The notes below the pieces were generated by a model. The model ran no database searches. It was not told where the DNA came from and was given only the letters and a program-made list of their open reading frames with translations. Source: Lachnospiraceae bacterium (GTDB lineage Bacteria > Bacillota > Clostridia > Lachnospirales > Lachnospiraceae). Taken from it: DNA of 64,000 nt. Position numbers and translations under genes: made by a program. Shown here one piece after another: positions 1 through 8,059 of this stretch. How positions within the stretch are numbered: the stretch's first letter is position 1; each line of letters begins with the position of its first letter. Where the stretch lies: assembly GCA_017553035.1 (NCBI GenBank), contig JAFZNE010000092.1, forward strand, positions 1 to 64,000. Reading direction: 5' to 3'.

Positions 1-499
1 CTCCGCGTCCGCGTAAGCCTGAATCAAGGATGATCTGGATTACCTGCTCGGGAGTCATCTCGGTAAGAACCTTGCCAAGTGCCTCATATCCGCGTGTGGC
101 AATATATTCCTCGATGTTCTCGGGATTGATGACACCGCAGTTACGAAGAGCAACACGGTGCTGTTTCTTATAGAAGTTGGTGTCGTTAAGTGACTTAACG
201 CCATCATCGGTAACGGTCTCGTCATATACGAGTCTTCTTACTACCCTACCCTTCAGCAGATGCTCGCTTACGATCTCGGGAACATCCTCTTCCTTCACCA
301 TCGAATAGAAGACTGCTTCGGGATATACGATCATGATGGGTCCTAACGCGCAAAGGCCGTGGCAACCGGTCTGAACTACGGATACTTCCTTCTCAAGACC
401 GTTGGCGGCAAGCTCTGTATTGAGCCTTTCGATGATCTTCTGGCTTCCTGAGGAAGTACATCCTGTTCCGCCGCAGACCAACACATGTGAACGATACAT
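1..499 (-). CDS. NADP-reducing/bifurcating hydrogenase NuoF-like subunit (HndC type), partial
   Basis: This is the N-terminal 166 residues of a NuoF/HndC flavoprotein; the rest lies beyond the left window edge. The first ~100 residues form a thioredoxin-like [2Fe-2S] domain with Cys at VCGGTGC and TGCHGLC. After it comes the start of the 51-kDa NADH-binding module (LRNCG, then GLRGRGG at the edge). In the family this subunit carries FMN and [4Fe-4S] clusters and passes electrons between NAD(P)H, ferredoxin and the hydrogenase. The start is set by GGAGG 7 nt upstream of ATG. It follows the HndB-like gene by 20 bp in the same leftward operon. The catalytic HydA/HndD gene probably lies just outside the window (inference). 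Confidence 0.9.
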   Translation of the reverse strand, partial: MYRSHVLVCGGTGCTSSGSQKIIERLNTELAANGLEKEVSVVQTGCHGLCALGPIMIVYPEAVFYSMVKEEDVPEIVSEHLLKGRVVRRLVYDETVTDDGVKSLNDTNFYKKQHRVALRNCGVINPENIEEYIATRGYEALGKVLTEMTPEQVIQIILDSGLRGRG

Positions 500-519
500 A
501 TTATTTCCTCCTAAGCCGT

Positions 520-888
520 TTATTTAACTGCACCGATAGTGTACTCGGAAACAACCTGTCCACGGATAAGGTGGCGGTCAACTACTTCGAGTGCCTTCTC
601 GGGATTCATTTTAACATAAGTAACCTTTTCCTTGCCGGGCTCGAAAACTTCTACGATCGGCTCGTACTGGCAAAGACCGATGCAGCCTGTCTGGGTAACT
701 GCAACATTTGAAAGTTTCTTTTCCTGAACTGCGTCAGAAAGTGTGGTAAGGACGGGACGTGCTCCGCTCGCGATACCGCAGGTTGCCATACCAACAACAA
801 CTCTGATGGCATCGCCTTCTTCATTACGAAGATTAACAGCTCCCTGCATTTTCTCTCTGATCGCCTTTAACTCTTCAAGAGACTTCAT
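520..888 (-). CDS. [2Fe-2S] ferredoxin-like hydrogenase subunit (HndB type)
   Basis: A 122-residue thioredoxin-like [2Fe-2S] protein. The cluster Cys appear as MATCGIASG near residue 36 and TGCIGLC near residue 88, which is the usual C-x(n)-C...C-x3-C pattern. Size and position match HndB of NADP-reducing and electron-bifurcating hydrogenases, where it is a small electron-transfer subunit. It lies between the GHKL ATPase gene (22 bp upstream) and the NuoF-like gene (20 bp downstream) in a compact leftward operon. AGGAGG-like spacing supports the ATG at 888. Confidence 0.9.
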   Translation of the reverse strand: MKSLEELKAIREKMQGAVNLRNEEGDAIRVVVGMATCGIASGARPVLTTLSDAVQEKKLSNVAVTQTGCIGLCQYEPIVEVFEPGKEKVTYVKMNPEKALEVVDRHLIRGQVVSEYTIGAVK

Positions 889-910
889 TATATTTCCTCC
901 TTGTGTTATT

Positions 911-1468
911 TCAGATATTATTCGATCCTGTGACTTCCTGAGTATTTTCCCTGAGATAGTCCCTGATATAATTCGATACGTCCGGCTCAGTAAAACTTAC
1001 ATCGCCGAGTATCTCACGAAATTCTCTTGTGTCAAGCGTAAACTCACGCTCATCTACACGATAACGATACACGAAATCCATATTCTCATGCATGGTCACG
1101 AGGGTATGAACCGTTGAAACCATGTCTCCGAGAGGCATTCTGTCTATGCTGTCCAGCATAAATGTCGCCGTAACAACGGTTCCTTTATCCTTTTCGGACC
1201 GTATGTCGAACGATCCGCCCGAACTCTCTGCCGCAAGCTTAAAGAAAGGAACTCCGAGTCCCACCTTTCTGGTAGTTCTTGTGGTATAGAACGGGTCAAT
1301 GACCGATTCCACCTGTTCCTTCGTCATCCCGCATCCGTCATCGGAAATGATCACGGTAAGCTTGTTGTCCGCAAAATCAGCTTCAACGGTAAGCTCGACC
1401 AGCTTCGCGCCGGCTTTCACGGAATTCTCGGCCACATCAAGGATATTCAGCGAAATCTCGGGCATCAT
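911..1468 (-). CDS. GHKL-family ATP-binding protein of the hydrogenase operon
   Basis: A 185-residue stand-alone histidine-kinase-type ATPase domain without a dimerisation/His domain. Visible motifs are the N box (LDVAENSV, about residues 9-16), the G1 box (SDDGCGM, about 42-48) and a G2-like box (KVGLGVPFF, about 67-75). The last ~80 residues are a separate C-terminal domain with no clear identity. The gene lies 12 bp after nuoE and before the HndB gene. A lone GHKL ATPase at this place is a recurring feature of clostridial bifurcating hydrogenase operons (family knowledge). Its role is unknown; anti-sigma-like or kinase activity is possible. Confidence 0.85.
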   Translation of the reverse strand: MMPEISLNILDVAENSVKAGAKLVELTVEADFADNKLTVIISDDGCGMTKEQVESVIDPFYTTRTTRKVGLGVPFFKLAAESSGGSFDIRSEKDKGTVVTATFMLDSIDRMPLGDMVSTVHTLVTMHENMDFVYRYRVDEREFTLDTREFREILGDVSFTEPDVSNYIRDYLRENTQEVTGSNNI

Positions 1469-1480
1469 GGGCGCTACCTC

Positions 1481-1972
1481 TTATTCGTATTTATCAAGGA
1501 TTTCCTGAACCTTATCAGGTGTAAGACGACCGTAAACATCATCATTGATCATCATTACGGGAGCAAGTCCGCATGCGCCTACGCAGCGGCATGCGTCAAG
1601 CGAGAACTTCATATCCGGTGTACACTGTCCGCCGTCAATACCGAGTATGTCCTTAAGCTTCTGGTAAACATCGCCCGAGCCCTTAACATAGCATGCTGTG
1701 CCGAGACAGACGGAAATTTTGTACTTTCCCTTCGGATAAAGGGAGAACTGTGAGTAGAATGTTACTACACCGTAAACTTCCTCGATCGGAATGTTTAATT
1801 CTTCGGAAATCGTCTTCTGTACCTCATAGGGAAGGTATCCGTAGATTTCCTGTGCCTGCTGCAAGATGGGCATCAGTGCGCCTCTTTGGTCTTTCAGCCT
1901 GGCGATCACGTCCATGAGCTTCTGCTTCTGCTCAGGTGTGTCGTTGAACGGGATATTCTTCAAAGAACCCAT
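1481..1972 (-). CDS. NuoE/HndA-like [2Fe-2S] subunit of the hydrogenase complex
   Basis: A 163-residue 24-kDa-type (NuoE/HndA) protein, first gene of the leftward hydrogenase operon. It has an N-terminal helical bundle (residues ~10-70) followed by a thioredoxin-like [2Fe-2S] domain with CLGTAC near residue 85 and CRCVGAC near residue 125, the expected four ligands. In NuoE/HndA proteins this cluster relays electrons to the flavin subunit. The start is placed at 1972 because AAGGAGG lies just upstream. The reading frame stays open up to 2071, but that extension (Cys/Pro-rich, no ribosome site) does not resemble the family. A near-consensus promoter lies ~110 bp upstream. Confidence 0.93.
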   Translation of the reverse strand: MGSLKNIPFNDTPEQKQKLMDVIARLKDQRGALMPILQQAQEIYGYLPYEVQKTISEELNIPIEEVYGVVTFYSQFSLYPKGKYKISVCLGTACYVKGSGDVYQKLKDILGIDGGQCTPDMKFSLDACRCVGACGLAPVMMINDDVYGRLTPDKVQEILDKYE

Positions 1973-2081
1973 TGCAAAACCTCCTTGATAAATTTTTAAT
2001 GCGGTCCCCGCAAATGCGGCAACAACGCATGGTGGACAAGATTGCGCAGAACATGCACAAGGGGAGTCCACAATCCTTTAG

Positions 2082-2110
2082 ATTATACCACCGTTCGCAC
2101 ATAAAATCAA
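2082..2110 (-). promoter_or_regulatory. SigA-type promoter for the nuoE/hnd operon
   Basis: Read on the minus strand: -35 TTGATT (2105-2110), a 17-bp spacer and -10 TATAAT (2082-2087). Transcription would start near 2075, giving a leader of ~100 nt before nuoE. The leader contains a short GC-rich imperfect stem near 2010-2030. The 1973-2273 interval holds only this promoter and its divergent partner. Confidence 0.75.
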
Positions 2111-2154
2111 TATGGGAAATGACTTAATATAACGGAAAATCGCAAAGAATAAAA

Positions 2155-2183
2155 TTGTATTTCGCGCCTGATTATGCTACAAT
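2155..2183 (+). promoter_or_regulatory. SigA-type promoter for the DRTGG-RsbW-sensory hydrogenase operon
   Basis: -35 TTGTAT (2155-2160), a 17-bp spacer and -10 TACAAT (2178-2183), preceded by TGC as an extended -10. It diverges from the hnd promoter; the two predicted start sites are ~115 bp apart, so one operator could control both operons (inference). Confidence 0.65.
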
Positions 2184-2273
2184 TTAAAGGATGGCAGATC
2201 ATAACGGACTGACTGATCATCTATCTTCGTTATGACAGATTATTTATATTTCTTTCAGGAAAGGAAAACCTCT

Positions 2274-2624
2274 ATGACTATCGGTGATGTAAAAGAAATC
2301 CTTCATGCAAGATTCATCTGCGGTGAAGATCAGAAGGACCGCGAGATACACTCCGCCTGCGGTTCGGACATGATGAGCGATGTTCTGGCGTTTGTCAAGG
2401 ATCAGGCCGTACTGCTGACCGGATTATGTAATCCCCAGGTTATCCGCACAGCCGAAATGATCGATCTGTATTGCATTGTCTTTATCCGCGGCAAGAAGCC
2501 GACGCAGGAAATGATAGACATGGCCGAAGACCGTGACATCGCGATCCTGTGTACCGATCACCGTATGTTCAACGCATGCGGAATGCTTTACGATAACGGT
2601 CTGCGCGGAGGTACCCCGTATTGA
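2274..2624 (+). CDS. DRTGG domain protein
   Basis: A 116-residue protein that appears to be a single DRTGG domain (alternating beta-alpha pattern, with AVLLTGL and IVFIRGK strands). DRTGG domains occur in some phosphotransacetylases and CBS proteins and are thought to bind ligands; a stand-alone copy has no known reaction. The ATG at 2274 is chosen because AGGAAAGG precedes it; an upstream in-frame ATG at 2232 has no ribosome site. It is the first gene of the rightward operon, and its stop overlaps the TTG start of the next gene by 4 bp. A second DRTGG gene lies at 8060-8401. Confidence 0.85.
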   Translation: MTIGDVKEILHARFICGEDQKDREIHSACGSDMMSDVLAFVKDQAVLLTGLCNPQVIRTAEMIDLYCIVFIRGKKPTQEMIDMAEDRDIAILCTDHRMFNACGMLYDNGLRGGTPY

Positions 2625-3055
2625 GCGAAAGTTTAAATCTAAATTATATTATTACAAATGAGGATTTTACACGTGCCGGAGAAGCTTCCGGAGATGTTAA
2701 ATCTAAACTTAAGATGATGGGTGTGCCGCCCGAAGTGATCCGTAAGGTTTCCATAGCCATGTATGAAGGCGAGATCAACATGGTCATACATGCCGGCGGC
2801 GGTACTATAGACGTCATCATTACCGCTGACGATATCACCATGATCCTCAAGGACCATGGTCCCGGTATCGCCGATATCGATCTGGCCATGCAGGCAGGGT
2901 ATTCGACCGCTTCGGAGAATGTCCGTGCCCTTGGTTTCGGTGCCGGAATGGGACTTCCGAATATGAAGAAATATTCCGACGAGATGACTATCGACACCGA
3001 GCTCGGTATCGGAACGACAGTTACGATGAAGGTGTATTTTAAGCCGAAGAGCTGA
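2621..3055 (+). CDS. RsbW-like anti-sigma/serine kinase ATPase
   Basis: A 144-residue HATPase_c_2 protein like RsbW or SpoIIAB. The N box is around EGEINMVIHA (residues ~49-58), the G1 box around KDHGPGIAD (~77-85), and the G2-like loop FGAGMGLPNMKKYSD lies at ~107-121. The start is TTG at 2621, with GGAGG 9 nt upstream and a 4-bp overlap with the DRTGG gene, which suggests coupled translation. RsbW-type proteins phosphorylate an anti-sigma antagonist or hold a sigma factor; neither partner is seen nearby, so the target is unknown. The link to redox sensing is inferred from the sensory hydrogenase gene that follows. Confidence 0.87.
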   Translation: MSESLNLNYIITNEDFTRAGEASGDVKSKLKMMGVPPEVIRKVSIAMYEGEINMVIHAGGGTIDVIITADDITMILKDHGPGIADIDLAMQAGYSTASENVRALGFGAGMGLPNMKKYSDEMTIDTELGIGTTVTMKVYFKPKS

Positions 3056-3064
3056 GAATATATA

Positions 3065-3177
3065 CACCTCATCCGGCGCTTCGCGCCACCTTCCCCTCAA
3101 GGGAAGGCTTAAAGAACAGTTTTGTTGCCTTCCCCTCAAGGGGAAGGTGGCACGCCGAAGGCGTGACGGATGAGGTG
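3065..3177. repeat. Palindromic intergenic element (MITE-like)
   Basis: A 113-bp near-perfect inverted repeat between the RsbW-like gene and the sensory hydrogenase gene. The outer arms are CACCTCATCCG (3065-3075) and CGGATGAGGTG (3167-3177). Inside are GCGC/ACGCC stem-loops and, on both sides, copies of CCTTCCCCTCAAG. RNA from either strand would fold into a long hairpin. Related CACCTCATCCG/CCTTCCCC palindromes are common between genes in gut Firmicutes (general knowledge). No target-site duplication is clear. Confidence 0.85.
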
Positions 3178-3195
3178 TGAATCAGGAGGTTTGAC

Positions 3196-4476
3196 ATGTC
3201 AGAGTTCTATACATCGGTGCATTTGGACGAGTCTAAATGCAAAGGTTGTATCAACTGCATCAAACGATGCCCTACGGAAGCTATCCGTGTGCGCAACGGT
3301 AAAGCGGTTATTACGACCAAATACTGTATTGACTGCGGAGAATGTATCCGGCAGTGCAAGAACCATGCCAAACTTCCCACCCATGACAGCATGGATGAAA
3401 TTAAAAATTTCAAGTATACCGTAGCTCTGCCGGCTCCTTCGCTATATGCCCAGGTCAACAATCTCGACGATATAGACATAGTACTTACTGCCCTTAAGGA
3501 TATGGGCTTTGATGATGTATTTGAAGTAAGCCATGCTGCCGAGATCGTTTCGGCGATCTCACGCAAATACGTTCCCGCCCACAAGGAAGACTGGCCTATC
3601 ATCAGTACGGCATGTCCTTCTGTTACCAGGCTTATCAGGGTAAGATTTCCGAACCTGATCGATCATCTGCTCCCGATCAAGCCCCCGATGGAAATAGCGG
3701 CCGAGATGGCCAGAAAACGTGCGATAGAAAAAACGGGACTTCCTTCCGAGGATATTGGTATCTTCTTCCTTTCACCGTGCCCGGCCAAAGTAACATCGGT
3801 CAAATCGCCGCTCGGTTACAGGAAGAGCGATGTCGACTGTGTTCTGTCCATCAAAGATATCTATCCGAAACTGATCGCTTCGATGAAAACGGTTGTAGAA
3901 GAAGATCGTGTGGAAGAGCTCTCCGAGACCGGCAATATAGGCATCAGCTGGGGTTCGTCCGGTGGCGAAGCCGGCGGACTGCTGACCGATTCCTATCTGG
4001 CTGCGGACGGTATAGAAAATGTACTCAAGGTCCTTGAGGATCTCGAGGATCAGAAATTTGCCAATACGCTTTCGTTTATCGAACTTAACGCCTGCCACGG
4101 CGGCTGCGTCGGCGGTGTTCTGGCAGTTGAGAATCCGTTCCTTGCCAAGGTCAAGCTGAAGAGTCTTCGAAAATACATCCCTATCGCCCGTACTCATGAC
4201 GCTCCCCCGGATATTCATCCGGATTGGGATGAACCTGTACATTATGAGCCCGTATTTACACTCGGTGACAGCATGATCCAGAGCCTTGTGCTCATGAAAA
4301 AGGTTGACGAGCTGACCGAGAAATTCCCGGGACTCGACTGCGGTTCCTGCGGAGCTCCTTCATGCCGGGCTCTTGCCGAGGATATCGTACGAGGCAACGC
4401 AAGCGAGAAAGATTGTATACATATTTTCAAGCAGTATATTCACAAGCTGTCCGATGAATTCCAGAACCTGCAGTGA
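3196..4476 (+). CDS. Putative sensory [FeFe]-hydrogenase (group D, HydS-like)
   Basis: A 426-residue protein. Two [4Fe-4S] ferredoxin motifs (Cys15/18/21/25 and Cys44/47/50/54) are followed by an [FeFe]-hydrogenase H-cluster domain. L1 reads TACPS (Ala139, Cys140), L2 SPCPAK (Cys195) and L3 NACHGGC (Cys300, Cys304). A C-terminal FeS domain has Cys382/385/390/407. The four H-cluster Cys are kept, but the proton-transfer Cys that precedes the first ligand in catalytic enzymes (Cys299 in C. pasteurianum CpI) is Ala here. Loss of that Cys and a C-terminal FeS domain without PAS match the group D putative sensory hydrogenases. AGGAGG precedes the ATG. Its neighbours (DRTGG, RsbW-like ATPase, PHP, FIST kinase) are signalling proteins, supporting a sensor role. 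Confidence 0.88.
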   Translation: MSEFYTSVHLDESKCKGCINCIKRCPTEAIRVRNGKAVITTKYCIDCGECIRQCKNHAKLPTHDSMDEIKNFKYTVALPAPSLYAQVNNLDDIDIVLTALKDMGFDDVFEVSHAAEIVSAISRKYVPAHKEDWPIISTACPSVTRLIRVRFPNLIDHLLPIKPPMEIAAEMARKRAIEKTGLPSEDIGIFFLSPCPAKVTSVKSPLGYRKSDVDCVLSIKDIYPKLIASMKTVVEEDRVEELSETGNIGISWGSSGGEAGGLLTDSYLAADGIENVLKVLEDLEDQKFANTLSFIELNACHGGCVGGVLAVENPFLAKVKLKSLRKYIPIARTHDAPPDIHPDWDEPVHYEPVFTLGDSMIQSLVLMKKVDELTEKFPGLDCGSCGAPSCRALAEDIVRGNASEKDCIHIFKQYIHKLSDEFQNLQ

Positions 4477-4524
4477 ACCACTCAGGAGCGGGTGTTCCCC
4501 GCATTTTATACTAATGCATAAAGA

Positions 4525-4550
4525 AAACCTCCCGATTCGGGAGGTTTTTT
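4525..4550. terminator. Rho-independent terminator between convergent genes
   Basis: The stem AAACCTCCCG/CGGGAGGTTT with a 3-nt loop is followed by T6 on the plus strand and flanked by A-rich sequence that serves the minus strand. It lies between the sensory hydrogenase gene and the FIST kinase gene and can stop both transcripts. Confidence 0.9.
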
Positions 4551-4556
4551 GATCAC

Positions 4557-7154
4557 TTATTTTCCTTCTTCGTTGTCCCATTCCATGGGGATCGTTCTTA
4601 CTTTTTCGGGTGAAATATAGTAGAACAGCATATCTTCAAGTTCTTCCGGCTTGAAGGGTTTGGACAGATAATCCTTGAAGCCGTCATTTATATATTCTTC
4701 CCTGGCGTTCGGTGTTGTGTTGGACGTAAGCGCGATGACCGGAGCAGCGGACGAAAGGTTATTATCCAGTTCTTTCATCTTTTTGAGAGTTTCAATACCG
4801 TCCATTCCGGGCATCTTGTGATCAAGGAAGATAAGATCGTATGTATTCTGCCCTACAAGCGCGAGTGCTTCCTGGCCCGATCCCGCCGTGTCTATTTTGA
4901 TCTTCGTTTTCTTCAGCAGTTCCTGTACAACAACCAGATTAAGCATGGTATCGTCAACGACAAGTATCTTTGCATCGGCAGCGGTAAATCCGACACGTTT
5001 CCGGGTTCCGACCGATTTTTTAAGTTTGCCTTCCACGCAGCCGATCGGTTCGGGGTCCTCAACACCCTGAACGATCTCAAATCCGAACTCGGAACCTTCA
5101 CCGTAGGTGCTTTCCACGATCAGTCTGCTCCTCATAAGTTCCAGAAGTTCTCTGGTAATACTCAATCCGAGTCCTGTGCCCTCGATATTACGGTTACGTT
5201 TTTCATCAAAACGCTCATATTCATCAAAGAGCTTTTCCATATCCTCCGGTTTAATGCCGATACCGGTATCCTTGACCGTGATCCTGATCCTGACTGATCT
5301 TTCCGGAAGCTGTTCTCCCGGGCATGCTTTCTTCAGTTCATCCGTATCATCTGGTGTACCCTCCGAAACCTTTTTCATTGTAAGGGTAACCAATCCGGTT
5401 TCGGTATATTTAACGGCATTTGTAAGAAGATTCGTAATGATCTGCTTGATCCTTGTACTATCTCCGAACAGACCTGAAGGGAGATCTCCGTCGATATCAA
5501 GCTTTACTTCCAGTTCTTTCTCCTTAGCCCTGAGCTTTACAACGTTGTACATATCTTTTACAACGGATATCAGTTCGTATTTTACCGGTACAATGCTCAT
5601 CTTGCCGGCTTCGATCTTGGACAGGTCAAGGATATCATTTACGATACCGAGAAGATTGTTGCATGCCGAGCGGATACTGTCGGCATAATCCAGGATATCA
5701 CCTTCACTGCTCTCCCTGAGGATCATCTCATCCATACCCAGGATAGCATTGATAGGTGTACGGATCTCATGGGACATATGCGAAAGGAATGCCGATTTGG
5801 CCTTGTTCGCATCCTGAGCCTGGGTAGCCATATCCACAAGCTCAGATGTGATCTTGCCGAGGAATGCCGACATTCTGTCCGAGAGTGGAAGCGGACGGCC
5901 GTGGCGGAGACTCTCGACAGTCTCATGTTCGAGCAGCGCGTTATTCGTCATTTCATCCGCCTCGCTCAAACCTATGGCAAGATGGGCACTATTCAGGATC
6001 CCGCCCTTTCCCCGGTAATAATACATTTCGCCGGCTCCGTGCATAAGCGCAAAGTCGGGTGCAATACCGGCAAATGTATCCCACTCGATATGTGCGTCTT
6101 CTTTAAGATAGTTGATACGGTTTCCGCACAGAGTAAGAAACAAAGCATCCGGACGGAATGCCTCCATACTTTCAAGTGATTCACGGCTTGCGTACAGAAC
6201 CTCGTCATGGGACGCAAACGTAAACCTGAGTCTCTCTTTGGGATCCAGAGGCATCATAAAATACAGCTCTCCGGCCTCGCCATGGTTCGTGGGAACCATG
6301 CACATATTGATCCCGTTACGTTCCACGACCAGAGGAAACTCACAGATATTGCTGATAAAAAATGAATCCGGATATACACCGAGATATTCTTTATATACAT
6401 CGACAGCCGGTAAAGAGTTGATCGAAGTGACCATGGATCCTCCCATGGCGGGTTTATCCCCAAGTTCGAAAGACAGTTTACGGCCTATGGGTTTCCATCC
6501 CAGGGCATAGTTAGCCTTGACTCTCAGTTTTTCTCCGGCAAATATGACCGCGACAAAACCGTCATACACCACATTTTCACCGACTATGAACTCATCGCCG
6601 GCCTTTTCCGGATCGATCTGTTCGATCTCTATAGTATTTTCGCCCTCTTCTACGGAAAGCTTTTGGGTAATGCTTCGAAGGTTTGCCGTACCGAAAAGGA
6701 CCGTGTCCTCATGTCCTTCCATGGATCTTTCCATGAAAAGAGTTGTATTAAGAGCCAGATTGCTGCATAAAAGTTCCACGGCTCCCGGACATCTGTGCGC
6801 ATTCAATCTTTCTTTCAGTTCCCCCGCAGCCTCAACTTCCCTGCCCGGCTTGCACGGTATTGTGACCACTTCAATATCCGCTTCTTCGGTAAGGATCAGA
6901 TTGATAAGGATGCCTTTGCCCTCAGGCATAAGTTCCGCGATCAGCGGAATTGAAATACCTGCCAGCTGCAGTTCGGGAAAACCGCATTTATTGAAAAGAC
7001 TGATCACCTGATCGATCTCGGTCCTGGTAAACCCGTTCTCATAAAATGTGAGCAGCGCATCTTTATGCCAGTTTCGAGCGAGTACATCCTCAATCTGAGG
7101 CATGGTCTCTTTGACAGCATTCAGATCTTTGCATAGAAATTTCTTCTGAATCAT
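4557..7154 (-). CDS. FIST-domain hybrid sensor histidine kinase
   Basis: An 865-residue cytoplasmic hybrid kinase. Residues ~1-400 resemble a FIST N plus FIST C sensory region (ALGWKPIGRK near 220). HisKA follows, with SHEIRTP (phospho-acceptor His462), then an HATPase domain and a C-terminal receiver with phospho-acceptor Asp778 in FLDHKMPGMDG. No membrane segment is seen. FIST domains are thought to bind small ligands, possibly amino acids. GGAGGG lies upstream of the ATG. The gene follows the PHP gene by 59 bp and converges on the sensory hydrogenase gene, so it probably belongs to the same redox-signalling locus (inference). No separate response regulator is seen beside it. Confidence 0.9.
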   Translation of the reverse strand: MIQKKFLCKDLNAVKETMPQIEDVLARNWHKDALLTFYENGFTRTEIDQVISLFNKCGFPELQLAGISIPLIAELMPEGKGILINLILTEEADIEVVTIPCKPGREVEAAGELKERLNAHRCPGAVELLCSNLALNTTLFMERSMEGHEDTVLFGTANLRSITQKLSVEEGENTIEIEQIDPEKAGDEFIVGENVVYDGFVAVIFAGEKLRVKANYALGWKPIGRKLSFELGDKPAMGGSMVTSINSLPAVDVYKEYLGVYPDSFFISNICEFPLVVERNGINMCMVPTNHGEAGELYFMMPLDPKERLRFTFASHDEVLYASRESLESMEAFRPDALFLTLCGNRINYLKEDAHIEWDTFAGIAPDFALMHGAGEMYYYRGKGGILNSAHLAIGLSEADEMTNNALLEHETVESLRHGRPLPLSDRMSAFLGKITSELVDMATQAQDANKAKSAFLSHMSHEIRTPINAILGMDEMILRESSEGDILDYADSIRSACNNLLGIVNDILDLSKIEAGKMSIVPVKYELISVVKDMYNVVKLRAKEKELEVKLDIDGDLPSGLFGDSTRIKQIITNLLTNAVKYTETGLVTLTMKKVSEGTPDDTDELKKACPGEQLPERSVRIRITVKDTGIGIKPEDMEKLFDEYERFDEKRNRNIEGTGLGLSITRELLELMRSRLIVESTYGEGSEFGFEIVQGVEDPEPIGCVEGKLKKSVGTRKRVGFTAADAKILVVDDTMLNLVVVQELLKKTKIKIDTAGSGQEALALVGQNTYDLIFLDHKMPGMDGIETLKKMKELDNNLSSAAPVIALTSNTTPNAREEYINDGFKDYLSKPFKPEELEDMLFYYISPEKVRTIPMEWDNEEGK

Positions 7155-7213
7155 AACGTTCTTAAATCCCTCCGAAGAATTATAAATCTATATGAGTAAC
7201 CTTAAATTTTCTT

Positions 7214-7936
7214 TTATACAAATTTATGCGACAGCAGATCCAGTACTCCCGCAATACTCTTTTCTTTAACATCCAGGAAATTGACCGGATCGTTAATATG
7301 ATCGATATAATGTGCGTCAGAATCAGTGATCACGCGGCAATCTCCAAGATACTCGTGTTGCGTACGCAGCGCGTGTAAGTTTTTCATATTCTTACATTCA
7401 AAGCATGTAAACGTACTGTCGGGCGGAACAAAACCGAGGTTTGAGAACAAGCTTGTCGTATCCTTATCGACATGTGCCGGGATCATCAGGCCATGAAAGG
7501 GAGCGATCGCTTTCGGTATATCCGAGAACCCGATATCGGTAGCGTTGATAAGCAGATTGTCGATCTCACGAAGAATATTATCATCTTCATCGACTACCTG
7601 CTGGTGTCCAAAGATCGCCGGATTATTTTTGACCGGCTGAAGATGTTCGTAAACATATTCACTGAATCCCAACGCATCATCAAGAGTCGGGAAAAGGCAG
7701 ACCACATGAACTTCTTCTTCGGTTGTCAGTTCGATACCGGGGATAACGATCACACCGTAAGCCTCACCGCAGCGCATTGCGGCCGGACAGTTGAGAGCAC
7801 TGTTGTGATCGGTTATCGCGATAACATCCAGACCTTTCAGGGCTGCGGTACCTACAACATTGGCAGGTGTACTCATGTCATCGCCGCAGGGAGAGAGGCA
7901 GGTATGAATATGCAGGTCGTAACTGACAGAAAACAT
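7214..7936 (-). CDS. PHP-domain metal-dependent phosphoesterase
   Basis: A 240-residue PHP protein. The metal-binding motifs are DLHIHT (residues 7-12), the Asp-His pair in AITDHN (~40-45), the GIELTT Glu, and the C-terminal His/Asp motif ITDSDAHY (~203-210). PHP domains hydrolyse phosphoesters; TrpH-type relatives act on nucleotides, but the substrate here is unknown. RBS: GGAGG 5 nt before the ATG. It lies between the second DRTGG gene and the FIST kinase gene and has its own candidate promoter at 7978-8006. PHP proteins are frequent neighbours of putative sensory hydrogenases, which supports a regulatory role. Confidence 0.88.
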   Translation of the reverse strand: MFSVSYDLHIHTCLSPCGDDMSTPANVVGTAALKGLDVIAITDHNSALNCPAAMRCGEAYGVIVIPGIELTTEEEVHVVCLFPTLDDALGFSEYVYEHLQPVKNNPAIFGHQQVVDEDDNILREIDNLLINATDIGFSDIPKAIAPFHGLMIPAHVDKDTTSLFSNLGFVPPDSTFTCFECKNMKNLHALRTQHEYLGDCRVITDSDAHYIDHINDPVNFLDVKEKSIAGVLDLLSHKFV

Positions 7937-7977
7937 AGCGCCTCCTTATCCTGGTTTTATTCTCAAAATAACGTTTT

Positions 7978-8006
7978 CTTATAGTAAATAATAAATATCG
8001 GATCAA
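7978..8006 (-). promoter_or_regulatory. SigA-type promoter upstream of the PHP gene
   Basis: Minus strand: -35 TTGATC (8001-8006), a 17-bp spacer and -10 TATAAG (7978-7983). The predicted start is ~35 bp before the PHP start codon. The surrounding 120-bp gap is AT-rich and otherwise empty. Confidence 0.55.
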
Positions 8007-8059
8007 GCCTGATAATAAAACAAATCAAAATGATAAACCAGATTCCGCAAATAATTAAA

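Noticed and set aside
1973..2071. N-terminal extension of the NuoE-like gene to 2071
   Set aside because: No ribosome site, unlike the family, and it lies in the leader between the promoter and AAGGAGG at the 1972 start.
3196..4476. Reading the [FeFe]-hydrogenase gene as the catalytic subunit of the HndABC complex
   Set aside because: It is on the opposite strand in its own operon, has the Cys-to-Ala change and lacks the N-terminal extra ferredoxin domains of HndD.
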